Below the pieces are notes generated by a model. The model searched no databases. It was given only the letters and a program-made list of their open reading frames with translations, and was not told the DNA's origin. DNA of 15,663 nucleotides. It comes from Ophiostoma sp. CBS 140.51 (Eukaryota; Ascomycota; Sordariomycetes; Ophiostomatales; Ophiostomataceae). A program made the position numbers and the translations under genes. Each line of letters opens with the position of its first letter. Within the stretch, counting starts at the first letter, position 1. The stretch lies in the NCBI GenBank assembly GCA_029298735.1, contig JANSLP010000510.1:1-15663 (forward strand), in the 5' to 3' direction. Shown in pieces: positions 7,725-15,663 of the stretch.

Positions 7725-8942
7725 ATGGACGCCGAACCGCCTACCCCGACGTCGATGCAGGCTCCCTCGGCCCTGCTGAGCCAAGACCAGGACGACTCCA
7801 CACTCGGCATCGAGGGCAGCCCGCACATTGGTGCCAGTAACGGCGGCAGCAATGGCCGTACACACCACCTTCAGTCCCAGTCGCTCGATCAGGGCCTTCC
7901 AAACTCGCCACGGCATAGCTATGGCGTCGCATCCGCGGGCGGTGCCGACGAGATGGACCGGTACGCTACGCCTCCATTGGGGCAGCACGCGCAGTACGCG
8001 CAACACCAACAGCAGCAGCAGCAATACCCATACCAGCAACACCAACAATCACAATCCCAGTCTCAATCACAACAACAGCAACAACACTACCACCACCAGC
8101 AACAGGCACAACAGCAGCCCATTTCTAGACCGCCATCGGGCTTGTCGGGTGGCGGCGGTGGTGCCGCAGGCGGTTACCCGGACCATGCCTCCCGCAGCAG
8201 CGGTGGCGGTGGAGCACAGGCAGAGGCCAACAGCGGGCGAAACCACGTCGTGATCAAGGTCGGCATGGTCGGCGATGCACAGATTGGCAAGACCTCGCTC
8301 ATGGTCAAGTACGTTGAGGGCAGCTGGGACGAGGACTACATCCAGACGCTCGGTGTCAACTTCATGGAGAAGACCATTAGCATCCGCAACACGGAGATCA
8401 CCTTCAGCATCTGGGATCTGGGTGGTCAGCGCGAGTTTGTCAACATGCTGCCTCTGGTGTGCAACGACGCCGTGGCAATCCTCTTCATGTTTGACCTGAC
8501 GCGCAAGAGCACGCTCAACAGCATCAAGGAGTGGTACCGTCAGGGTCGCGGCTTCAACAAGACGGCCATCCCCATCCTGGTCGGCACCAAGTACGACCAC
8601 TTTGTCAACTTCCCGCGCGAGGATCAGGAAGAAATTTCAAACCAGGTATGTCGGCCCTCACAGGAGAAGCTGTTCGAGAGAAAAAGAACCTATCTAACAC
8701 TGCCAGGCCCGCCGGTTTGCGAAGGCTATGCGTGCCGCGCTCATCTTTAGCAGCACGAGCCACAGCATCAATGTTCAAAAGGTCAGTTTGCCATCCACTT
8801 CGTTGGGCCCTCATTAGCGTACAGTCGACTAACCCACACATAGATCTTCAAGATCGTCCTGTCCAAGGCATTTGACCTGAAGTGCACAATACCCGAGATC
8901 GAAAACGTGGGAGAGCCCCTGCTGTTATACCAGTCGTGTTAA
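7725..8942 (+). CDS. spg1: Septation initiation GTPase Spg1/Tem1 (3 exons)
   Basis: Exons 7725-8645, 8707-8781 and 8844-8942 give 364 aa. Spg1/Tem1 is the Ras-superfamily switch at the spindle pole body that turns on the septation initiation/mitotic exit network. The GTPase domain starts near residue 175: P-loop GDAQIGKT (183-190); switch I with YIQTLGVNFMEK and Thr208; WDLGGQREF with Asp231 and Gln235; GTKYD (287-291); and SSTSHSINVQK (from Ser322) reading across exons 2 and 3. TLGVNFMEK and the DLGGQ form are typical of this subfamily rather than of Rab or Rho. The C-terminus ends in LLLYQSC, with no clear CaaX box. Residues 1-174 form a disordered extension, strongly Gln/His/Ser-rich at about 86-130 and Gly-rich at about 143-165; yeast Tem1 and fission yeast Spg1 are much shorter. 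The start ATG is in CACCATGG context. Confidence 0.95.
8646..8706 (+). other. SPG1 intron 1 (61 bp, phase 0)
   Basis: Donor GTATGT at 8646, branch-site candidate CTAAC near 8694-8698, acceptor GCCAG ending at 8706. It falls between the GTKYD and SST motifs of the GTPase. The spliced frame continues NQ-ARRFAKAMRAALIFSST. Confidence 0.93.
8782..8843 (+). other. SPG1 intron 2 (62 bp, phase 0)
   Basis: Donor GTCAGT at 8782, branch-site candidate CTAAC at 8829-8833, acceptor ACATAG ending at 8843. Splicing joins SINVQK to IFKIVLSKAFDL, as expected for this family. Confidence 0.92.
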
Positions 8943-10219
8943 TATCGACGACGGCCCCCAACGATCAATAATCAATACAACAATAACAAATCAATATACA
9001 CCAAATCAAATCAACCACAAAGCACACAACAATATTCTTTCCTTTGTCACAACCAATTTTACTTGTCTGGCACATACAAATGCACTTTCTTCATCCTTTC
9101 TATTCTTTTCTTTCTGTGTCTTCTACCCCGATATAATTGATGTTTTATGCCCCAACCCCGCATTTTATTATATTTTACCAACTGTTTTTATGCGAGGAGA
9201 GTATTTGAAGAGAACGAGACCAGCATATGGGGTTCAGAAGTGAGGCAGAGCGAAGGGGAAAGACTTACCAAGGGAGATGGCGACTAGGGCCTGTGCTCCC
9301 GGGTATGTTCCCGAGGAAGCTTGACTCGTGAGCGGTTGTCGGATGTACCGAGACAGTAGTCGGGGCGAGGAGGAACACAAAAATAAGACAATGCATCAAA
9401 GCAAAGCAACAGACTGGATTTGTTTTCGATTCTTACCTGTCCTTTAACCGTGTGTCACTACCACCTGTCAAATCATATACTACTCTTGTCGTTTACTAGT
9501 CGTTTTGGAGTCTTACCTCGATCTTTTTATCCCTTTTGATTTACAGCTTTGAGCTGTGTAGGGGCTGCGGATGTTGGTATTTATTATCACAAAGGTGCAA
9601 TTTTCAGAGAATTTCGTACTTTCCTATGTTGTCTTTTACAGGCAGTTTCTTTTTCCACCTTATTTTCACCTTCATGCAGGCAACCCCTATTTTTCTAATA
9701 CTGTTTTCTACGGAAAAGGAAGTAGCGACTCGGGGAATACAAGGCTAGGCGACAAATTTGGCAAGAACGACCCGCGATTTGTGTACAATCGTGGACACGG
9801 CCAGAAATGGAAAGAGTGAGAAGCGCATCATGGGCGCACTTTCCATTCTGGGATACAAACCAGTCACGCTGCCCCTTCTCTGTCCTGTCCCATCGAGCCA
9901 TCCAACTGTTTTCCCCCTTTCTCTCTCGGGCCACACAATTTGGCTTTGTCCCTCTTCTCGTACCATCAACTTGTCCATCATCCTTATTGATCATTTGTGT
10001 ACTCGACGCTCTTTCGTCACCTCCTTATATTGTGTCGTATCGGCATAGATCCAAGAATACATCGGTCACATCCGCGTCTTATCGAACAATACCTCACACA
10101 CAAACTTCCGCAAGTAGACGACACTACGCGTCTTTAGTTTGAATCAACAAACAAACCTGATCAGCAATCAAGCTCGACCTATCTGAATCGGGACCGTATA
10201 TCAGCACCACCAACAGATC
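8943..10219. other. Intergenic region, SPG1 3' end to the 446-aa gene promoter
   Basis: No credible gene was seen. Directly after the SPG1 stop there is an A/C-rich low-complexity segment (about 8960-9030) with repeated CAATA/ATCAA words, likely 3' UTR. T-rich sequence lies at about 9525-9720. A pyrimidine tract at about 9877-9960 leads into a CA-rich stretch. No plus-strand ATG occurs between 9833 and the start at 10220 (387 nt), so much of that segment is probably the 5' leader of the next gene. A weak TATA-like TTATATTG lies at about 10025. Short ORFs here resemble no known protein. Confidence 0.5.
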
Positions 10220-11560
10220 ATGGGACAGACTTGCTGCAAGCCCTGCAGGGGATCTCGATGCAGCCGTCTCTCTAGAGTCAAGGACGAGGCCGCTGCTGCT
10301 GCGGCGGCAGCTAGAGACTCTGACCGTACACCATCTGGGCCTGATCCTTCGGTCGTTCAGCTCCTTGCCGAGAACAACAATGGCCCGTCATCGCCGTCGA
10401 CGGCAGCACCGCCCGGCTCGGAGCCCATGTCCTCGCCTCTGACCATACCGCAGGTCGACGCTAACCGCGAGGTGAGAATCACAATCGAAGACAACGACCC
10501 TCCTCGAGAACCCTCCCCCTCAAAGTCGAGGAAGAGCCGCCGCAGAAACGCCCACGAATGGCTCCAGCAGCAGCGCAAGAGGCTCACAAAGCCCCGCTCG
10601 TTTGGCCAGCTCAAGAAACCCAAGGTGGCACTGGCCCATGATGAGGTCACCGAATCGGGCTTACACCCCATCATTATGGTGGAGGCATCGACCATGTCCC
10701 GTGAAGGTAGCAGCAGCTGTTACGGCAGCAGCACCCATGCACCACTGCTTGTGGGAGGAGAACGTATTTATTTGACACCCAGTGGGTCGGGCATTAGCCA
10801 AGCTCGTTATCAGCCAGGTCTGCCTCTGCTGTCGCCAACACCACGCCGGCCAAACCCCACCCACTTCCCATTTCTCAACCCAGCCACAGTCAGTGTTGAG
10901 ACGACTCACAGCGGCAACGATGGGCGATCCAACAGAGAGCCGGAGCCCAGCCAAGGGCCGAAAATTCGGCAAGTTGAGGAGAATCACGTTCCCGTGGTTG
11001 GCGAACAGGGTGTGGCCGGCAGCAGCTCGGTAACGCCGTCAACCATCATCGCAGTTCGCCGACCGGCACGCAACGACAGTGAGCAGCGCGGCAACTACGG
11101 AAGCGTTACCTCCAACTCACCCAGCATATACTACCTTGCGCCTAGCTCGCCGCAAATTCTACCGATCAAAGAGAAACGCGTCTCGTCTGTCCCGAGCGAG
11201 GCTCTTGAGCCGTTCCCAACACTTGAGGACGAGGACGACGTGGAGCATGACGAAGAATTCCAGGGTGACGCGGATGGTGTTGAGGACATCGCGGTCGGGA
11301 ATGATGCGGAGCAAATTGACGAGACGCAAGATAGTGTAGATGATGACAACGAGGAAGCACAGGGCTGCCCTCTTCTAGAGGACACCGACAGTAAGTATGA
11401 ACAGGGTTGCCCACTTCAGGCAGATGCCGAGCTCGACAACAATTTCATCAGTGCCGTTATGGCTTTTGTGGCCTCTCAGGGGCCTCATCCGCGGCCAGCA
11501 TCGCTGACTCGTGATGAGCAGCGGTCGGAGGTTTTGTTGCAGGGCAGCAGCTCGGCGTAG
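10220..11560 (+). CDS. Hypothetical protein with predicted N-terminal lipid anchor
   Basis: This 446-aa single-exon protein is not one I recognise. It begins MGQTCCKPCRGSRCSRLSR: Gly2 fits the N-myristoylation pattern (small residue Cys6, no Pro7), Cys5 and Cys6 (also Cys9, Cys14) are candidates for palmitoylation, and nearby Lys/Arg would favour acidic membranes. The rest looks largely disordered: an 8-Ala run (about 25-32); a basic block with SRKSRRRNAHEWLQQQRKR and LKKPK (about 100-137); a Ser/Pro/Gly-rich middle; and an acidic region (about 333-390) containing QGCPL twice, 21 residues apart. A short hydrophobic stretch, NNFISAVMAFVAS, lies near the C-terminus. There is no catalytic motif or transmembrane helix. 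The first ATG after a 387-nt ATG-free leader supports this start. The role is unknown; a peripheral membrane scaffold or signalling adaptor is only a guess. Confidence 0.8.
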   Translation: MGQTCCKPCRGSRCSRLSRVKDEAAAAAAAARDSDRTPSGPDPSVVQLLAENNNGPSSPSTAAPPGSEPMSSPLTIPQVDANREVRITIEDNDPPREPSPSKSRKSRRRNAHEWLQQQRKRLTKPRSFGQLKKPKVALAHDEVTESGLHPIIMVEASTMSREGSSSCYGSSTHAPLLVGGERIYLTPSGSGISQARYQPGLPLLSPTPRRPNPTHFPFLNPATVSVETTHSGNDGRSNREPEPSQGPKIRQVEENHVPVVGEQGVAGSSSVTPSTIIAVRRPARNDSEQRGNYGSVTSNSPSIYYLAPSSPQILPIKEKRVSSVPSEALEPFPTLEDEDDVEHDEEFQGDADGVEDIAVGNDAEQIDETQDSVDDDNEEAQGCPLLEDTDSKYEQGCPLQADAELDNNFISAVMAFVASQGPHPRPASLTRDEQRSEVLLQGSSSA

Positions 11561-12383
11561 GCGTTGAATGTGGTCGATGTTTCTTTTATGAAGGTTTTAA
11601 GTATGCTTTTGTCCCTTGCTCTCGTTAATTAGACTTATTAGAGCTCCTTGTTTGCAATAATAGATATCCCCTTTCGTTTTCGATTAAGCTGAAGTACATT
11701 AGGTATCGTAGTGACTTTATTTTTGGTGCACTTTACTGGTATAAACATGTACCTTTTCACCTCTCGTTGTTTCTGTTGTTTTCCTCCCCTAGTAAGCAGA
11801 CCCATAATTCTAGAACACCTGTTGCGAGAGCTAACCCCGCCAAACAGCAGTGGACAACGGCAGGCAAACGACCCCGCCAGAGTTTCCAGAAGCTTAAGAG
11901 CCTTGTGCCAAAGACAGGCACATTCCATCACCGCATTAACTCCAGCTCCTTCCGTGTCCCGCCACACCGACCAGCCAACCGTTCGTTCCTTCCTGTTGGA
12001 CGGCGAATCTCAGTCCCAAGCAACCTCTTTCCTTTCTTGTTTCCACTTCTTACTCCCATTTTCAACTTGAAGCATCGCCACATCACTTTTGCATTGCTTC
12101 AACACTCTCGCGGCCTACATCCATCGGCGAGACACGCATCAGCCTTACCGTCTTCCCCGCGCCATTCGGCGGCATAGCTGGTGAGTTGCTCCTGTAATCA
12201 GCCACTGAGAGCATTTGACATCTGATCAAGACATCTAATAAAGGACTACCTGACTCGACAGACGTTTTATTTTCGACGATCAAAACATTAACACTGCCAT
12301 ACGATTAGCTGCATCGTTCTTTCGACCCCTCCCCTCCCTCTCTACCACCCGACGTCGCTGCCCTCGGCAAGCCCTTTTCCATC
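11561..12383. other. Intergenic region and CAND1 promoter/leader
   Basis: No credible gene was seen. The first 190 nt are AT-rich and hold the 3' end of the upstream gene. From 11750 to the CAND1 start the plus strand has no ATG (634 nt), which is consistent with a promoter plus long leader. Pyrimidine-rich runs occur at about 12020-12060 and 12318-12345. A possible leader intron is listed separately. Confidence 0.5.
12181..12261 (+). other. Candidate 5'-UTR intron of CAND1 (81 bp)
   Basis: The donor GTGAGT is at 12181 and the acceptor CGACAG ends at 12261, with CTGAC at 12250-12254 as a branch-site candidate (CTAAT near 12235 is an alternative). The length suits the fungal intron range, though the other introns here are 60-65 bp. 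It lies wholly upstream of the ATG, so it cannot be tested by reading frame. Confidence 0.4.
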
Positions 12384-15300
12384 ATGGCGACAATCAACCC
12401 CTCGATCGCGACGGCCTCGACCATAAGCGGGCTACTACAGAAGCTGAACGACTCGGATCCGGATTTCCGGTTCATGTCGCTCAACGATCTGCTAGCTGTC
12501 CTCACAAACGGCCGGCCCGAGATTCTGCAGAACGACTACAATGTGGCGTCTAAGACCGTCGACCACCTTGTCCGCGCGCTGGACGACCAAAATGGCGAGG
12601 TGCAGAACCTGGCAATCAAATGGTACACATTCTTCTGACATATTTGTCTTCCATGCTTTCTGAACATGTCTAACCATGCGGCTTTAGCCTCGGCCCTCTG
12701 GTCCACCGGCTGCCACTTGCTATCGTGGCAACACTCATGGAGAAGCTGACGGCCCTACGGCTTAAGAACTCGGTCGACAACACTGTGCCGGCCATGGCTC
12801 TCAAGGCTGTGGTCGTTTCTCTTCCTGCCCCGACACCCGGCGAGCACCCTACGAAAGATAACATCGACGCCTACTCTACGATCAACCGGGTGCTGATCCC
12901 ACGCTTCATCGGCCTGTCCACCTCTTCCAAGGTCACCACTAGCAGCCGCACCAACACTCACCACCAGCGCCAGGTTGCCGCGGCCCAAGCAGGGACGGGC
13001 GCCCCCGAGAGCATCCTTCACATCAACGCCAACCCGACCGCAGAGTCGGTTGACGTGCTTATCGAGGTCGTGCGCTGCTTCGGCACCATGCTGCAGCCTT
13101 TCGAGGTCGAGGCCCTCCAGGAGGCCGTCTTCTCCGTGCTGCACGGCGACCGTGGCAACTCTGCCGTCAAGAAGCGTGCTGTGGTTGCGGCCTCCATCCT
13201 TGCCGTGTACCTGTCCGAGGACGCACTGACCAACTTCATCAATGCGACGGTGAAGGCGCTCGACAAGCCCAACTCAGCCACTCAAAGGCTGTATATTTCC
13301 ATCCTGGGCTCAATGGCCCGCTCCATCCCGCTGCGCTTCGGCCGCCACATTGGTGATGTGATTCCCTTTATCCTGCATGCCCTCAACGAGGAGGAGCTTG
13401 AGAAGCAGCTCGAGGCGATCTCCGACGGCAACGACCCGAGCGATTTCAACGACGTGCGCGAGGCCGCCCTTGTCGCTCTTGATGCGTTCCTGGCCTCGTG
13501 CCCTAACCAGATGCGGCCCTACACCGACGAGACCATCCAGGCGTGCCTGCGGTACGTCAAGTACGATCCCAACTATGTTGGTGACGATGACGACATGGAG
13601 GACGCCGAGGAAGAGGACGAGGACGACTTTGGCGGTGACGATGATGATGACGAGTTTGACGCCGACGCCGGCTTTGATGATGACGACGATGCTAGCTGGA
13701 AAGTGCGTCGCTGTGCGGCCAAGGCGATCCACACGCTCATCTCGACGCGTAGCAGCGGCGACCTGCTAGACAACGGTGTGCTCTACCGCGAGGCGGCCCC
13801 GCTTCTCATCAAGCGCTTCGAGGAGCGTGAGGAGACGGTCCGTCTTGAAGTGATCTCGGCCGTGTCGCTGCTGGTGCGCAAGACTGGTGAGGGCGTTATC
13901 CCCGAATTCTCGCTTGACAGCCTGGATGCACAGAACGAGTCGGGCTCCCAGCTGCCGCTCAACCGGAAGCGCCGGCGTCAAAGCAGTGTAACTGGCGTTT
14001 CACTCCCCGTGCGCCAAAACTCAGTCACTGGCCCTTCGTCACCGACCCTTGAGCGCCGGCCATCCATCCCCACGACTGGCCCGCGTGCCGACCTAGCCGA
14101 GCAGACCCGCGCAATCGTCACTGCCTGCACCAAGATCCTTAAGGGCAAGCAAGTGCCAACGAAGCAGGCAGCAGTCAACCTACTCAACGACATTGTTGCC
14201 GTGCAGCGCGGCGGTCTCTCCGACTACTTTGAGCAGGTCTTGGGCCTGGTGCTTGACACGGTCAAGTCGCCCACCGCGTCCTCTGCTTCGTCGTCGCTGT
14301 CACTGGGCGGTGGTAATGCCTCGGCCACACCGACAACGCTCCGCATTGCGGCGCTTCGTCTTGTGGGCCACATTGCCAACACGCACAGCTCACAGGTCCT
14401 GCAGCCGTATTTGTCACGCGTTGTGGACGCCGTTCTCACCGTGGTTGCCGACCGCTTCTACAAGCTGTCTGCCGAGGCCGTTTCTGCCAGCGAGGAGGTC
14501 ATTAAGTCCATTACGCCGCCACGGTCGCGGTCCGCGGCAGCGGCCAAGTTCAAGCCCGAGATCCAAAAGCTCTACGACGTGCTCATGAACCGGGCCACTG
14601 CCTCCAACGTCGACACGGAGGTGCGCACCAAGGCCATCCAGGCGCTGGGTACTCTGTTGTCGCGCACGGGTGCCGAGGGTGCTTCTCTGCTTCCCCTGGA
14701 GAAGCGCAGCATTGCGCTCGAGTCTCTGCTCGAGCTGCTGGGCAACGAGACCTCGCGCCTGGCCGCTGTGAGGGCAATTGACGTCATTGCCGCATCGGCC
14801 ACGGCTGCTGTTCCCTTTGACGGGCGGTGGACGCGCCGGGTCACGGTGCACCTAGCCTCGCAGCTGGGCAAAGCCAACCACACTCTGCGCAGCTCGTGTA
14901 TCCATGCCCTGCGCCACCTGGTGCAAAGTCCCGCCGCACAGGGCGAGCTCGATGCCACGACGATCCCGGTTCTCGTTGCCGCCTTGCACCCTGTCATCCA
15001 GCGCATTGACCAACGCCTGCTCAACCCGACACTTCGTATCCTGAAGGTCCTTGTCGAGATCAAGCCGGAGCTGGTTGTGACGCCCGACGTGATCGAGTCG
15101 ATTTGTACCCTGCTGCAGTCAAGCGCGGCGGCGCCGGTCCTGGACCCCCTTCTGCAGCTTGTCACAGTCATTGGTCGCAGCGGCCACGGCGGTCCCCTGA
15201 TGAAGGGCCTGCTTAGAGATGTGGGAGTGGTCGGCGACCCGGCCATTGTGGGCAAGGTGGTTGGCAACCTGCTGGTGGCCAGCGGCAGCTCGGCTGGAGT

Positions 15301-15663
15301 CACGATTGAAAGCTTCATTAAGGAGACGCAGACGTTCAAGGCCGACCAGGTCCGGGCCAGCCTTGCGCTGTCTGTGCTCGGCGAGGCAGCGCTGCGTCTT
15401 GGCAAGGACTCGCCCATCAAGCCGGAATTGTTCCTTGAGCAGTTTACTAGTGATTACGACAAGGTGTCCATTTCGGCGGCGGTGGCTCTGGGCCGCGCGG
15501 GTGCGGGCAACGTGGCCGTGTACGTGCCGGTCATCCTGCAGGGTATGCAGTCTGGTAGCACGACGCAGTACCTGTTGTTGCAGTCGATCAAGGAGGTGCT
15601 CCAGCAGGTCACGATTGACCACACAGACATCAGCGAGTACACGTCCGTCATCTGGGATACGCT
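12384..15663 (+). CDS. CAND1: CAND1/TIP120 cullin exchange factor (2 exons, 3' partial)
   Basis: Exon 1 is 12384-12622; exon 2 runs from 12688 off the right edge, giving 1071 residues with no stop. CAND1 is a HEAT-repeat protein that wraps unneddylated cullin-Rbx1 and exchanges SCF substrate receptors. Family landmarks in order: DPDFRFMSLNDLL (about 26-38); GEVQNLAIKCLGPLV, which spans the splice junction at residue 80; LRYVKYDPNYVGDDDD (about 366); an acidic loop (379-414); SWKVRRCAAKAI (from about 416); IKRFEEREETVR; and near the edge VAVYVPVILQGMQSG followed by TTQYLLLQSIKEVL. Human CAND1 has closely matching segments in the same order. Fungal inserts include a basic/Ser-rich loop with RKRRRQSS (506-513) and RRPS (536-539), and a Ser/Gly-rich loop at about 611-629. 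Human CAND1 is 1230 aa, so a few hundred residues lie beyond the window. Confidence 0.96.
12623..12687 (+). other. CAND1 intron (65 bp, phase 2)
   Basis: The donor GTACAC (12623) is less canonical than those of the neighbouring genes. A CTAAC branch site lies at 12670-12674 and the acceptor CTTTAG ends at 12687. Splicing restores Cys80 and the conserved AIKCLGPLV motif. Read-through meets TGA within the intron. Confidence 0.93.

Noticed and set aside
11391..11479. A possible intron in the 446-aa gene (GTAAGTATG donor)
   Set aside because: The nearest acceptors give a 29-bp intron or an 89-bp one that breaks the frame. The ORF is intact without splicing.
14572..15420. A 282-codon minus-strand ORF inside CAND1
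   Set aside because: It is antisense to well-conserved CAND1 coding sequence and has a Ser/Arg-rich shadow composition.
1..15663. The idea that the window is a biosynthetic cluster, mobile element or defence system
   Set aside because: The genes belong to unrelated housekeeping pathways with separate promoters. There are no transposase, integrase, synthase or CRISPR-like repeats.

Overview
The window is nuclear DNA from a filamentous ascomycete (Pezizomycotina; Sordariomycetes-like, genus not resolved). Evidence: GC-rich coding sequence with C/G-ending codons, very short introns (60-65 bp) with GTAAGT/GTATGT-type donors and CTAAC/CTGAC branch sites close to the acceptor, long pyrimidine-rich promoters with CA-rich leaders, and proteins that match conserved eukaryotic families but carry fungal low-complexity inserts. 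There are no operons, Shine-Dalgarno sites or prokaryotic features.

Layout, left to right. (1) 1-1434, minus: an MFAP1/Spp381-type spliceosomal B-complex protein, running off the left edge just before its stop. (2) 1435-2407: a divergent promoter with an 11-bp-arm inverted repeat, CCAAT boxes and a TATA-like element. (3) 2408-3445, plus: HEM3, porphobilinogen deaminase, intronless. (4) 3446-4028: convergent 3' ends with a 19-bp tandem repeat. (5) 4029-4616, minus: GCV3, the mitochondrial glycine cleavage H protein; its short first exon encodes the presequence. (6) 4617-7724: a 3.1-kb divergent gap with no convincing gene, rich in pyrimidine tracts and short repeats. (7) 7725-8942, plus: an Spg1/Tem1 septation GTPase in three exons with a long Gln-rich N-terminal extension. 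(8) 10220-11560, plus: an unrecognised, mostly disordered 446-aa protein with a predicted myristoyl/palmitoyl membrane anchor. (9) 12384-15663, plus: CAND1 (TIP120), the cullin exchange factor, in two exons and cut by the right edge.

The genes are unrelated housekeeping or regulatory genes (splicing, heme synthesis, one-carbon/glycine metabolism, septation, ubiquitin ligase control). They do not form a gene cluster, mobile element or defence system. No previously undescribed system is demonstrated. The points most worth a second look are the orphan lipid-anchored protein, the Gln-rich extension on Spg1, a near-complete absence of ATG triplets on the sense strand of five upstream regions (which marks the extent of probable 5' leaders), a probable 5'-UTR intron in CAND1, and the inverted repeat between MFAP1 and HEM3.
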